From Copromyces sp. CBS 386.78 (lineage: Eukaryota > Ascomycota > Sordariomycetes > Sordariales > Sordariaceae), in the NCBI GenBank assembly GCA_030685235.1, contig MU839084.1:310001-374000 (forward strand): a DNA stretch of 64,000 bases. Reading direction: 5' to 3'. Under the pieces are notes generated by a model. The model was not told where the DNA came from and ran no database searches. It saw only the letters and a list, made by a program, of their open reading frames with translations. Every line of letters starts with the position of its first letter. Within the stretch, counting starts at the first letter, position 1. The translations under genes and the position numbers were made by a program. Positions 23,162-35,187 of the stretch are shown here, piece by piece.

Positions 23162-25075
23162 ATGGCCGACATATGGGAACCCAACTCCCCACCAGGAGGC
23201 GAGCTTAATCCCTTTGTTGTTGACGATGAACAGGACGTCATACAAATCCACGACGAGGAAGAGGTCGAAGAGGAGGTCGCCGAGGTCATCGATATCACGG
23301 AAGACGGTCTCGAGCCCTTTCAGCGCGGCCGAGATCCTGAATCAAGGTCTGGTGAGGAGTCTTTACCGTCCTTCCAGCTACGCGACCAAGGCTTCCTTCT
23401 TCGCCTAGGAATGACGGTCGAATTGATAGAACCAGAAGTTATCGGAAAATTCGCCATAAGCTTCGTTCGCATAAGTTCTATAATACGACAGGCGTACACG
23501 AACAACGTCGTCATAAGAGGCCACGGGTTTACAAGGGCAAAGAAGATGAACGGCATGCTTCCCAAGCAACTGAACGAGTGCTGTTTGGTTGCTCTGGTCG
23601 ATACAGGTATCCACGACCCTCTATCTTGGCGGGAACAAGCTCTCCTCGACATCAAACCCGAGAACATATTGACGACGAGAAAACTCCGCGTAACGAATGC
23701 CCCATTTCCCCGATACCGGGACGAATATGCCGAAATGGCGAGCAAGCGGCAACAGGTGGAGGACATGGGAATCCTCGTATCCCGGTACTGCTATATTGAA
23801 TATCACCAAACAGACCAAAGCAAGCCCCGGGAATGGGCCTTTGTTAGGATTGGAGAGGATGAAGCTGATAAGGAGTTTCGACTACTTGACGAGGTACTGG
23901 TGAATGGCTGGCGGGGTGGAAAGGTTCGAGGAGGGTCTTTCATACCTGCCGAACAACAAGGCCGGCGCCCACACCATATTCACCTAGACGACCCCGCCCA
24001 TTCAAGCATGCCGGTACATGGCCCAACACATGTGTCGCTTGAACAAAAGTATACGGCCGGGGACACCTTTGCCGGTGCTGGTGGCGCATCGCGAGGCATC
24101 ACGGATTCCGGTCTCCATCTGGAATTTTGTGTCGATAACTGGGAGCACGCCATAGCATCTCTCAACGCGAACTTCCACGCGACGACTATTTACAACGTCG
24201 ATATGCATGATTTCATCGTCGATAAAAACATCAAGCACCGCGTCGATATCCTCCACCTCTCGCCACCATGCCAAGTATGGTCTCCCGCCCATACGCGACC
24301 CGGCCAGAATGTCGAAAAGAATCTAGCAATCCTCTTTTCTTGCACCCACCTAATTGAGAAGATCCGTCCACGGCTTTTCACTGTGGAGCAGACCTTTGGG
24401 ATTCTTCACCCAAGATTTGAAAACTTTTTCCAGAGCTTAGTACGAGGCTTCACCGATCACGGATATTCGGTCAGATGGAAAGTCATCAACTTCTCCCACT
24501 ATGGGCTACCACAGCCTCGACGAAGGCTTATAATGATTGGTGCCGGCCCCGGTGAAAAACTCCCCCCGTTTCCACCACCAACGCATAGCCCAGAAGTTAG
24601 CCGTAGCCGGAGGAACGGAGGGATCAAGCCTCTGACAACAGCCCGACAGGCTCTATCGGTGATCGACGAAAGAAGGCGTCACGATTTCCATCAACCCTAC
24701 CTACAACCATTCCCGACTCCCAAAGCACCTTGGGATGGGGACAAACCCCTCCCCTATACGGTTACTTGCGGAGCTGCGGAAAATTATCATTGGTCTGGCA
24801 CCAGACAATTCTCACCGCTGGAATATGCCCTACTACAGGGCTTTCCTCTACATCACCAATTTGCGGGGAATTGCATAAAGAAGCAGATCGGGAATGCATT
24901 TCCGCCGATATTTGTCAAGCTACTCTACCAACATCTTGCCAACTGGTTAGATACGCAAGACAATGTGATTCGTGTCCATCAGGCACGCGTCGTACCCGGG
25001 CCCTTTCGAACACCATCGAGGCGGGAAAACATTCAGCGCCACGACGAAGAAGAGACCTTGAAGTCACGTTCCTGA
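23162..25075 (+). CDS. rid: RID/Masc1-type C5 cytosine DNA methyltransferase, 637 aa
   Basis: Single exon. C5-methyltransferase motifs are in order: I TFAGAGGASRG (about 301), IV SPPCQVWSPAHT (about 367, catalytic Cys), VI as EQTFG (about 408) where most enzymes have ENV, VIII QPRRRLIM (about 451), IX/X with LQGFP and QIGNAFPP (about 575). As I recall, EQT in place of ENV is a feature of RID and Ascobolus Masc1, the DNMT5-distinct fungal enzymes required for repeat-induced point mutation or premeiotic methylation. An acidic N terminus (about 20-60) is followed by a BAH-like region of about 200 residues. The start AAAATGGCC has a good context. The frame stops at 25075, but another frame gives sensible basic sequence up to 25212, so the C terminus may be frameshifted. 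A nuclear, sexual-phase role is inferred from the family. Confidence 0.88.
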   Translation: MADIWEPNSPPGGELNPFVVDDEQDVIQIHDEEEVEEEVAEVIDITEDGLEPFQRGRDPESRSGEESLPSFQLRDQGFLLRLGMTVELIEPEVIGKFAISFVRISSIIRQAYTNNVVIRGHGFTRAKKMNGMLPKQLNECCLVALVDTGIHDPLSWREQALLDIKPENILTTRKLRVTNAPFPRYRDEYAEMASKRQQVEDMGILVSRYCYIEYHQTDQSKPREWAFVRIGEDEADKEFRLLDEVLVNGWRGGKVRGGSFIPAEQQGRRPHHIHLDDPAHSSMPVHGPTHVSLEQKYTAGDTFAGAGGASRGITDSGLHLEFCVDNWEHAIASLNANFHATTIYNVDMHDFIVDKNIKHRVDILHLSPPCQVWSPAHTRPGQNVEKNLAILFSCTHLIEKIRPRLFTVEQTFGILHPRFENFFQSLVRGFTDHGYSVRWKVINFSHYGLPQPRRRLIMIGAGPGEKLPPFPPPTHSPEVSRSRRNGGIKPLTTARQALSVIDERRRHDFHQPYLQPFPTPKAPWDGDKPLPYTVTCGAAENYHWSGTRQFSPLEYALLQGFPLHHQFAGNCIKKQIGNAFPPIFVKLLYQHLANWLDTQDNVIRVHQARVVPGPFRTPSRRENIQRHDEEETLKSRS

Positions 25076-25212
25076 GCAGCCGAAAACGGCGAGGGCATTT
25101 GTTCGATGCTATCGAGTTGATCGAGGAGGATGACAGCCCGTATAATCGAACCAAAAGAGCACGGCTTGACACAACACCAAGTCGGCCCAAGCCCATGGAT
25201 CTTTCCGATTGA
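25076..25212 (+). other. Out-of-frame continuation of the RID C terminus
   Basis: In the frame one base back from the RID frame, sequence spanning the RID stop reads LSSRKRRGHLFDAIELIEED, then KRARLD, and ends PMDLSD with TGA at 25210-25212. The basic/acidic character resembles a nuclear-protein tail rather than intergenic DNA. No canonical intron connects the frames: the only length that works uses a GTGTCC donor at 24972 without a branch site. A one-base indel between about 24960 and 25070 is the simplest reading. Confidence 0.45.
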
Positions 25213-26520
25213 TCGGCGTTTGTTTCGGCCACTTTGTTCCATCGTCAAGCCCCAAGCCCCAAGCCCCCTTTGCTTCGTTCGCTGACTGTCGACCAAGGTG
25301 TGGTGTGTAAGGAAGGCTCCGGTGTCCTTTTTCTTCCTTATTTTATACGACCGTCACACCTCTTCCAATCATTCTGCCGCTCAACTGGGATTCCCGTCCG
25401 TGACAGGTGGAGAACGAAGGAGGTGGACGGCTCGATGAGAGTGCTGGGAACACTCAGATGCCTACCTCTAGGCGACCTCTAGGGCGTGTACAATACCTGG
25501 CATCACCCAGCCTACTTACAAGTATATCGGACAGGATTTACGGATGGGGAAAGTCGGTGACAGATACATATACTTACATGTACCGGTCCTTGAACCCGAA
25601 GAGTTCCAGGTTTGTTGTTGTTCGATGTAAATGGGGACTATGTCTCCCCAGCAATCAGCCGAAATTGCTGGCATCGATCCTGTGGAGGCAAGGGGCGATT
25701 GATTAGTGCTGGAAATATTTTGCTTGTAAAGAATCTGTGTCGTTCCTGATCGACAATGGGAAGATCTTGTCAGAGTTGGCTGGCTGCGGCTCGGTTGTTC
25801 TCCAAAGCTTACCAGTACTGCTGATCATAGAGTTGGTTTTCATGGAGCCGGAACTCGCGTGGTGGGAACTCGGAGTATTCTGGCCTTGACTCTACTGGCC
25901 CTGTTCTGTATGTATTTACGGCTACGAAGGATCGCTCGACTTGTTGCCGGCCAAACTCGTTATAGGAGCGATGGGCGTGGGGTGGAGAGAATGGTCGAAT
26001 TACAAAACCTTCGGCTACAGGTCAGAGTGAATCAGTCACCATGTGAAAGGGATGAGGAATTCACGAGTGGGGCGTGAGAGTATGTCAACAATTCCGTATA
26101 TTTGATTCTTGGTCAGAGAGTATTCTATCTGGGCTGTACCATAGCCAGTCCTATATTCCTTCGATCGACCGCCATGTAATAGACCTTCCTGGCTCCTAGC
26201 TGCCAATAAAGACGAAAACAGCCACTTCATTGCCAAGTTTCCCTCCTCGGTTCGACCTTTCGCTGCCTGTTTCTTAATTCTTCCGCAAATCGAGCCTCAA
26301 ACGCTTATAATTCCAACGCCAGCTTCCGTGATTGTCCAAACGCCTATCCCTTGCAAAATGCTGACAACGCCATGAGGGTGTGTCTTGCATGAATCCGCCT
26401 CTGACGCCTGCGAGGAAGAAATGAAAGCAGAAGCCCCAACAAATCGCACGCATCCCGCAATGTCCGAGATACTGAACGGAGCATATCCCATCATTCAAAT
26501 GCCTTCCTTCGGGCACCGGA
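25213..26520. other. Intergenic between convergent genes
   Basis: It is the 3' flank of RID and of the EAF-domain gene, which converge here. A CAAGCCC tandem (four units) lies at about 25246-25270. A short hydrophobic frame at 25859-26077 begins with GTG and is not supported as a gene. Confidence 0.45.
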
Positions 26521-29123
26521 TTACTCCTCCTCACTAACGTCACTCTCCGCTTCCTTCGCAAGTTCCGCCTCCATGGCAGCAATATCATCATCATCAATGA
26601 CATCAGCGGCATTAGCCTGATTGTTGGTCGGCGCCGACTCTTCAACGTTCTCGAACTCCGCCTCCATGTCGGAGCCATCATCGAAACTGAAGCGATCAGG
26701 AGGAGGCATTGGGTTCTCCTGGTAGCTAGTAGACCTCATCATTGCCGCCGGTTTGTTGATCGGGCTGGGTAAGGCCAAAGCATCCACCATGTCTTCGTCT
26801 TCCTCCTCCTCATCGTCGTCCTCGTATCCACCGCCTTCTCCATCGGCGTCTTCGTTGAACCGAGACTCAAACTCGGCGTCCATATTGACGTCCTCCTCCT
26901 CGTCAGGGTTGTAGGCTGCCGCAAACTCGGAAAAGCGACGGGTCAGGGCGATAGCAGGCGAGGCATACTTAGGGCCTGCCGGCTTGAACCGCTCTGGTGG
27001 GGGACCATCGGGGTATTCTATCGTCAAGCCACCATCATCGTCATCCTCATCCTCGTCTTCGGAATCAGCGGGTGATGGCTTGCGGCGCTTGTGTGCGTGT
27101 CCTTCTGCCTCTGCACGCGGCGGCGATGCAGGCTTGGAGGTTGCGAGGTTTTGCTTGCTCTGGGCTGCCTTTCCTCTTCCCCTGCCAGCAGGTCCGTTCT
27201 TGGTAGGTGCTTCCTTGTTCTTGGATGCAGCTGTCGATGCCTTTTGCTTGGGGGCCGGCTTGTCGAGGACGGTACCCTTCACATCCAAAGGAGGGTACTG
27301 CTTCGCGGCATTGGTGTCGGTCGGCGTTTTGGTGATGTTCATGTTGAACATTGAATCCACCTGGTGGAGGACGAAAGCTTTGCGGTCTGGGTCGAATACG
27401 AGTACATATTGACTGTCTGCTGCAGTGCGGACGCCATGGTATTGATATTTGTCTCCGTTATCATCGAAGCCGAGGTTGTACGAGCCATCCTTAGCAGACC
27501 GCTTAAGCCTTGCTTGGCTCGGGGCGATGTCGGACGAGAGTGTCGGTTTGTGGTTGTCTGTATATGTCAAGGTCAGCGGTGGGTTTACAGCAGCTGACAA
27601 GAAAGGAAATGAAAACTTACAGCGAATGCCGCTGACTGTTTCTTTGGACGCCTTGCCCAGCAAGGCATCACTGAGGATGATGGGGTAGTTCCCATGTTTT
27701 GGTGGCTCCATATTGGCGTCTGAAGTTACCAAGAGTGCTGACAACGGGTTTCCGTGGTTGAGCTTCACCTCGCCGATGGGCGGGATAACCGTAGGGGTGA
27801 GCGAAGGGCTGATCAAAGATCTCGCGGCGAGATCTCTAGCTTCTTCGGCTTCTCTGGCTATTCTCGCAGCCTCTGCTCTTTTGGCAAGTTCTGCCCGTCT
27901 CTCGGCTTCGATATATTCCTCGGCGGCTCGTTTGGCGCTTTCTGTTTTGAGTTTATTTTGCGCCTGTCTCCTCGCCCTGGCGCCGCGTTTCTCCTGGCCG
28001 ATGATCTTCCTCAGCTGGGAGCCTTTTTGGCGGCGGACGGGAGCGGGTTTCGAGCGGGTTTCGATGCTTTCAAGCACAGTATCGCCAAACAGAGAGTCGT
28101 GGTCTGAGTCGTCGGGGGTGTGTTCAGTTTTGACCTGTTCGTTGACCTGCTTGGATGGCTGCTTGGGTTGGGCCTTGGTGGAGGGAGCAGCGGCACGAGA
28201 GGACGATGGAGCTGTGGACTTTTTGGCAGTGCGCTTCTTGGGCGGGAAAGGGTCTGCGCTCTTCTTGGTCTGTTGGTTGCGGACAGGCGGTTGCGAAGTA
28301 GACGGGGCAGTAGTACCGGTAGGCGAGCGGCGGTCGGAGGGACTGGTTGCGGGTTGGTCAGTTAGACTGGGAAGCGTGGAAGGCTAGCAGACACAATGAA
28401 GGAAGGAACAAGCAACGAGGCAAACGAACAAAAAGTCGGCAACGATGGAAGCGAGGGGTGAATGGCACGATGCAAGATGGAAGGCTGAGAACAATGAAGG
28501 AGTGGATGGTCAATGGATGGAGTCGTCGGATGATGTGAAAGGAGGGAGTGTGACGGAAAGCTGGCGCAGGATGGAGCCCGCGTGGATTCCAGGTTGTGAG
28601 AGATGGGGCCTGCCCAAGCGGCGATCATCGGACAGTGGCCCCCTGCCCTGTCTCGCAGCTTATCACAGCCTATCACAGGGGCTGGAGGCCTGGAAAGTGC
28701 ATACTTGTAGGGTTCAGCGGCTCAGCAAGTGACAATTGACGAACGAACTTACCCCGGGTTTTGGTTCGGCCTGGCGAGAGGATCCGCACGGGCACTGGTG
28801 GTGCGTGGGGTGCGAGTGGGGCCGAAGCCCGCCCTGGGGGGCTGTGTGGGGGATCCGCCGTTGTTCCTGGAAGAAGCAACGGCTTGCTTGTTGGGGTTGA
28901 GGCTAGACCCTGTCCCTGGCGCACCACGACTTTGGAGAAGACTTGTCGTTGTTCCCTTTGCCATTTCATAGGTGGCACGGGAAGCTGAACCGGGCATGGG
29001 CACACGCAGAAGACGGGGTCTGTTCTCTGGGGCTTGAGGAGGAGGAGGCTCTACGGCCTTGTCCACCAGAGGACGAAACCTCGGGGCATTGTCGATTTCG
29101 TCGAGAAGGTCGGCGATGGGCAT
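26521..29123 (-). CDS. EAF-type transcription elongation factor domain protein, about 709 aa
   Basis: Three exons: 29123-28753, 28342-27621 and 27557-26521. Intron 1 (410 bp) has a GTAAGT donor and an acceptor CAACCAG preceded by TCTAAC. Intron 2 (63 bp) has GTAAGT, a GCTGAC branch and CAG. The domain around residues 345-450 matches the ELL-associated factor pattern: NYPIILSDALLGK, then IRYNHKP formed exactly across intron 2, then YVLVFDPDRKAFVLHQVDS. EAF proteins bind ELL and stimulate RNA polymerase II elongation. The N-terminal 340 residues are Pro/Ser/basic with an Arg/Glu/Ala-rich coiled coil (about 265-310). The C terminus is very acidic, ending DDDDIAAMEAELAKEAESDV. An alternative start at 27708 (MEPPKHGNYP) would give the shorter form more usual in the family. 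Domain identity is fairly sure; the long N terminus is less so. Confidence 0.72.
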
Positions 29124-30384
29124 ATTGTCTGGAATAGAAAATTATGACCAAGTGTTAATGTCGTCAGTCTGGATTGGGTATACCAATCAAGAGGATGGAT
29201 GTTTGGTGGTATCGGAATGTTGAACAGAAGGTTGTGGTTTTTTCCTACTATAGGTTGCTTGGGTTTCCGGGAAAGTAGGGAAGGGCTCCAGGAACAATTT
29301 CGATGAAATATTTAATGGACAGACTGTGTGGTGGGAATCAGTTTTCAAGTCGCCCCTCCGAGTGAATGTGATAATGCAGCACGTCCATGACTGTGAACCT
29401 TGATCTTCTGGCGTTGTCCGGATTTGTTAGCGTTTCCAGCGTTTGCCCCGCAAGGTTCTAACAGACCTTGGACACTGCATCTTCATCCTAAACTTGCTGC
29501 ACAGAAAATGGATGTCCGTTACATGCCTTTTTTTGATTCGCCCAAATATTATTTTACCGGGCATGCCTAGAGGTATCCGTCAAGTATGCAACCTTTTGGT
29601 ACTTGATTCCTGCTTTCACAGAAGCGCTTTGTCCCACTTATCCTTATCCGCCGCGCTTCTTTCCGTCTACGCGGGGCGGCACACATAACGGTACACTTCA
29701 CTTCGAGGTTCAACGTGGAGCACCCAAGTTCAGGAAATCAGGAGAGCACAGACCTCTGTACACAGGGTTGGCGAATGCAGACGTCAATGTCACTTGGGTC
29801 CATATGTAGTACTTTCCATACAGGACAAGGGAGCTCAAGGTTCTCATTCACTTCGAAAATGGCAATGCTGCCCCTGAGGCCAGTTGCCTTCCATTTGGCT
29901 TACAATTATGGAATTGATTGTTGCTTGCCTGGAGGTGGTCAAGTGGCCAGCATACTCCGAAATATTCCACACCTTGCTTTCCTGTCTGGCGGGAGTTTCT
30001 TTAAGCCATTTCCACAAGGTTACGGGTGCCCGCTTGCTTCTTGATCTCGTAGGACTCGATACTGACTCTCAGAAGGGGAAGCTACGCCCTTGAACGAACA
30101 CCTGGACCTTGCCTCCTGGAATTACTCCACCATGACATGATGGAAGGAACCATGCTGGATTTCCCAGCTTGGTGTGGGTTGTTACCACAAGCCCATCTGG
30201 GCACACACTTCATCTCCTCGGTTGTCTGGTCCGTCTCTTCACATCTCCCGGTCTCTCCACGTCTTGCTACCTACTGAAGCGCCAATTTCAAGCCTTGATG
30301 TCTTTTTTTGGAACTTTTTGGAGTCTTTGAACTTGGATCTTGTTCTTCACCTTTACATACCGAATTGGATATAGCCGTCCCATC
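29124..30384. other. Divergent intergenic region between the EAF-domain and GH76 genes
   Basis: No gene is supported. It should contain both promoters. Short plus-strand frames at 29443-30093 and 30174-30374 lack domains or credible starts. Confidence 0.5.
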
Positions 30385-32910
30385 ATGAGAGTCCATGTGA
30401 TCGAGGCCAGTTCCCTGTGGGCCAGGCTGATAACCTCCCTGTTGATGACAGCCAGTATGGCCGCGGGCTACAATATGGATTTGAGCTCAATAGGTTGCTT
30501 CCTGCTCTGTGCCTCCTCGACAGTATTGTTGCTAACATGCGTATTCAAGACTCGCTCAAGCATGCCGCCAGCTTCATGGCCCAAGACATGATGTCGTTCT
30601 ACTCCGGCGATAAACCCGGAGGTATTCCCGGCCTGCTACCTCAGCCATATTACTGTCAGTGAGGTGTGAAATAAGTCAACTCCTCTAGAGCCATCTACTC
30701 ACTCGATGTCATCATCTTTAGGGTGGGAGGCGGGTGCCCTGATGGGCTCGCTGATTGACTACTGGTACTACACCGGTGATACACAATGGAATGACCTCAT
30801 CCAGCAGGGACTGCTCTTTCAAGCTGGCCCAAACAGCGACTACATGCCGCCCAACCAGACCATGACAGAAGGTAACGATGACCAAGGGTTTTGGGGAATG
30901 ACGGTCATGTCAGCAGCCGAGTACAAATTCCAGGATCCACCGAGCGACAAGCCGCAATGGCTGGCTCTGGCACAGGCCGTATTCAACACGCAAGCTGCTC
31001 GGTGGGACACCCAGGAGTGCGGTGGAGGGCTTCGCTGGCAGGTCTTCACCTGGAACCAGGGCTACGACTACAAGAACTCCATTTCCCAAGCATGCTTCTT
31101 CAACATTGCCGCTCGCCTCGCTCGGTACACGGGTAATCAGTCATATGCCGATTGGGCGGACAAAACGTGGGATTGGATGGTCTCGTCCAAGTTCATGGAT
31201 ACGCAGACTTACTACATTTACGATGGCGCACATACAAGGAACTGCTCCGAGATCACTCCTTATCAATGGACATACAACAGCGGTGCCTTCCTCCTAGGCG
31301 CGGCAGCCATGTACAACTACACCACCGGCAGCACTCAAGAGGTCTGGCGGAGTCGAGTCGATGGCCTGATAAACGGCCTTGGTGTCTTCTTTACAGGCCC
31401 GCAACGCAACATCATGACAGAAGTTGCCTGTGAGCCCGTCAACCTTTGCGATCTCGACCAGCAGAGCTTCAAAGCCTACCTCTCACGCGCCATGGCCGCC
31501 ACAACAAAGTGGGCTCCCTGGACATATTACCGCATCAAGCCTCTCCTGGAATCCACTGCCATTGCTGCCACATCCACGTGTGTTGGCGGCAGCAACGGTC
31601 GCATGTGCGGACTCAAGTGGACGGAACATGGCAAGTGGGACGGCACAACGGGAGTTGGCCAGCAGATGGCCGTGATGGAGCTTGTTCTGGCCAACATGAT
31701 CCAGCGAGTCGCCGCTCCTGTTACTAACCATACGGGCGGCACGAGTGTGGGCGACCCCGGCGCCGGTGGCGGGGATGTTGGTAGGACGGATCCATTTAGC
31801 AATGCGCCGCCGATTAGCACTGCCGATCGAGTCGGTGCATGGGTTATTACCGTTGTTATGATCTTGGGGCTGGTCGCTGGATGCATCATGATGGTCTTGG
31901 ACGAAAAGAGTAACCTGACTAACTGGCAACGGCTTTCGACTCTCCGTCCGGACGTTCTCTACGCCTGTGACAAGCACTGGCGGCGCGGAAATAGGAAGAA
32001 CGGCTGCGGTGGTCTTGAAGTCAACGGGCATTATGACTGCAATCGGCCGCGCTTCGATATCGATGACACGTGCGCTTTTCCAGGCGAATACTATGATGGT
32101 GGCTATGGCCACATTGCCGATGTAAAGGAGAAAGACACGGTGATTGAGGTTCACCACGAGTACGCCGACAACAGACACAGCTGGCACGGGGTTCCTCCAC
32201 CGCCACCACCTTCTCAGCCTTCAGCTCGTCACTCGTCGTCGACTACCTGTGTCGGAAGCAGAAACGGAAGTAAGGGAAGTGGCATCGGGGACGATAGGAT
32301 GCCCCCGGCTAACAAGAACATTATCTCCAACCGCCTTAACCATTTGAACCACCGCCGCAGCGTGCTTCAAAAGCTGCAAAACCAGCAGCAGCAGAACAGT
32401 AGGCAGGCGCATGTGCAAGTCCCGCATACCCCTCTCCACCTTCACCATCACAACCACCGCTTTCACAGCCATGGCATCGATCAAAACCCTTACAGCGCCG
32501 CCAGCCGTCGCCACAACCATCCCAGCACCCAGCCTTCTTACTACTGGGACCTAGACAACACCAACGGCATCGACCCCACTCGGCATGTGTCGCAGCTCTC
32601 GGGGATGTCTGCGCTTCCTGGTGGTTTGTCGGCCTTGGTACCTGACGGCGTAAAGGGGTTTACTCCGAAACCTAAGCGTCAACTTGACAACAACAGACCT
32701 AGAGTAGAGGAAGAAGCAGCAGGACATAGAATCAAGGTGTCATTTTCAACTGGAACGACCACCGGGAATGAAAATGGCAATGTCGCTATCGGTGACAGGA
32801 TCAATCACTGGAGGGAAGCGGATAAGGGGAGAAGAGAGGCGAGGAATAATAGGAGTGGTGGGAATCGGTTTGCTTGGGAGAGTAGTGAGAGTGTGTATTG
32901 GAAAAGTTAA
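30385..32910 (+). CDS. GH76 (DFG5/DCW1-type) cell-wall mannosidase-like protein with TM and long tail, 800 aa
   Basis: Three exons: 30385-30493, 30550-30654 and 30722-32910. Intron 1 (56 bp) has a weak GTTGCT donor with a GCTAAC branch; intron 2 (67 bp) has a GTCAGT donor. The joins restore the conserved text: DSLKHAASFMAQDMMSFYSG, and YYWWEAGALMG across intron 2. Residues 1-28 form a signal peptide. The GH76 domain (about 35-420) carries the acidic pair Asp124-Asp125 in NDDQGFW, the position of the catalytic pair in bacterial GH76 mannanases, plus AECGGGLRW-like and TYNSGAFLLG motifs. Fungal DFG5/DCW1 process N-linked mannan to attach wall proteins. Instead of a GPI signal there is a TM helix at about 442-464 (VITVVMILGLVAGCIMMVL) and a cytosolic tail of about 335 residues, His/Gln/Asn-rich. 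The start is the first ATG giving a signal peptide. Confidence 0.88.
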
Positions 32911-35187
32911 TCGAAGTGTCGGATGAAGGTGGCGGGAGGCTATGGCCAGGTTATTGGCAATGTTTTGGTGGACAAGAGTTTTTGGTATGTCATGGTATCG
33001 CTACGTCTACAGGTATGGTTAGGTATTTCCATTGATGTTGGGTTTTGTTTTGAGAGTTGTTCTTAGGAGGATGGACGGCCAAGTACATTACCTCCATTCT
33101 ATTACATTGTAAGTATCTTCCTTATCTTGTTTTTGCTTTTCTTTTGTTAATGCAATCCTTGCACCTTCATTTTGCTTTCATTCTGTCGCAGGAGGTGTTC
33201 ATTAGGAAAACCGGCCACATGAGTTACGGCCATCTTGAATGCGGCCTTGCAAGTAACGTGTCTCATGTATAATGTAAGGCACCTTAAATCTGTGCTTATT
33301 TCGCAAACGAGCAATCAGCAAGTTTAAAAGACACTTCGCTGAGCCCAATATCCAAATGTCAGTCAGCGCCCACCGTAAGATCTGACCGACCGGTCGACGA
33401 CAGCAAAGCACCCCCTTACCAGGCCTTTCCTATTCAGGAAGTTTATTTACTTCCTATCGCTCGCCAAAACCCATCTCGCATGTGCCTTTTAGCCAACCTA
33501 CCGCCGATTTCCCCATCGAAAATGCTACCTTCCTAACCAATCAGAACTGAAAACAAGAAAGCTTCTTAGCCCACACTCGATACGCGAATGCGGTGGGTGA
33601 TCGTCATCGATTTATACCACGTTGAATCGACCATACACCTCCTCAACACTGACATGGGCACTGACACTGACACCGCAAGATGTTACGTTCACTTGCAACG
33701 AGAATACCAGAATACGAGCACAGGAGAATGAGTGCAACGAAAAGGAAAAAGGAAAAAAAAAACAAGAACGGAAGCTGATTTCTCCGAGGCACAAGTTCAC
33801 AACGAAATGCAACCGGGTCGGTGTCAACTGTCAGGGTTGAAATCGGGGTCGGAGCCAGCAGAACCCGCGCGGGGTCGTGACGATGATCTTCCACAAATTT
33901 GGACTAAACAGCGACTAAACATGTGCTGTCCAAAACGGGAATAAAACGGCGGAATAAAACCGAGCCGAACGAGACGGCGAGTCGGTTGGATATGCTACCT
34001 AGACTCGTGGGGGAATGAACATCATTCAGGAAGGAGATTAGTGAACAGCCGAGCAATGGGGATGGTTGCGAAACACAACAGTTCATAAAAACCCCAAAAG
34101 CCCCCGCCTGCCACTACTGCCAGGGCAGTTACATATACTTTCGGCAACATCATTCGACATTGTGCGTTTCGTGCTCGGTGCACATGTCACATGCTTCGGC
34201 ACCTATCATCCTGCGATAACCACCGAGCTACCTATCGACCGACGTACTATTGTACATTTCACTTCCTATGGTACTGCTGTAAAGGCAAAAAGCAGTTCTG
34301 ACATCCGACCAAACAATTTCTTTTCCGTCACAGGCCTCGTCCCCATCCCCTCTTACGAACCCCGCGCGCTCGCACAAGCCCGTGACATGTCAGTGTTTTG
34401 AGGTTGTACAGCCTCATACACCGTGACCTGCGACACAAATACTTTCAGAGACGACAAGAGCGGGGAAAGAGGATAGTGGTTGGGGTTAAGAGAGGTGCCA
34501 GTGAGCACTGAGAGACAACAAGCCATTAGGAGCAAGCATCTCAAACACATACGAACGAGTTGCCCTGTCGAGGCTGTTGGTGACTGGTGGTATTATCCAG
34601 TTTCACCTCCGCCACGCATCATCACGGTCAGACTCTGAGACTCGCTCAGTAAGCGACTAGACAGCGACTAGACACCGAACGAACGGGAGGTGGAAAACGG
34701 GGAGAGAACAAATAAACTATACCACAAAGCTGGTATAACCGGTGTGTAGTTGAATAAGTGACAAGTTCGCTTGGGAGAAAAGCCCTGCACACGGGCTGGC
34801 AGGTAAGTGAACGACAACAACTTCCCTGTTTCTGTGTAAGGCTTACCAAGAACCTTACGCTTACGCGATCAACCAGGGCTGACTCCTTTTATGGTACTCA
34901 ACTCTCCAGTACCTTGGTAACTTGTCTTTGGATTATACGACTGGCTGGGCTCAGAAAGACGATCACCCCCAGAGAGAGTGAGAAGAAAGAAGAGTGGCTA
35001 CCATTTTGGGAGACCTCTATTTTGAAAGTCGAAACCGTTGGAGGCCTGTATACTTGCGCGTTCATATCAAAAAGGTCGGAGAAGAGATAGACTAACTGAA
35101 TCGACTACGGCGACTTGGGCTCATCACTCGAACTTCATCTGCTTAACGACGCCAAAACCGAACCACCAAAACCAAAAACACGACAAA
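32911..35187. other. Intergenic, 2.3 kb; nothing supported
   Basis: Only short frames on both strands, none with a domain or a consistent splice model. An A-rich run lies at about 33750-33762. The last few hundred bases are the P450 promoter and leader. Confidence 0.45.

Noticed and set aside
24972..25036. 65-base intron to explain the RID frame shift
   Set aside because: The length would restore the frame but the donor is GTGTCC, there is no branch site, and the removed part looks coding.
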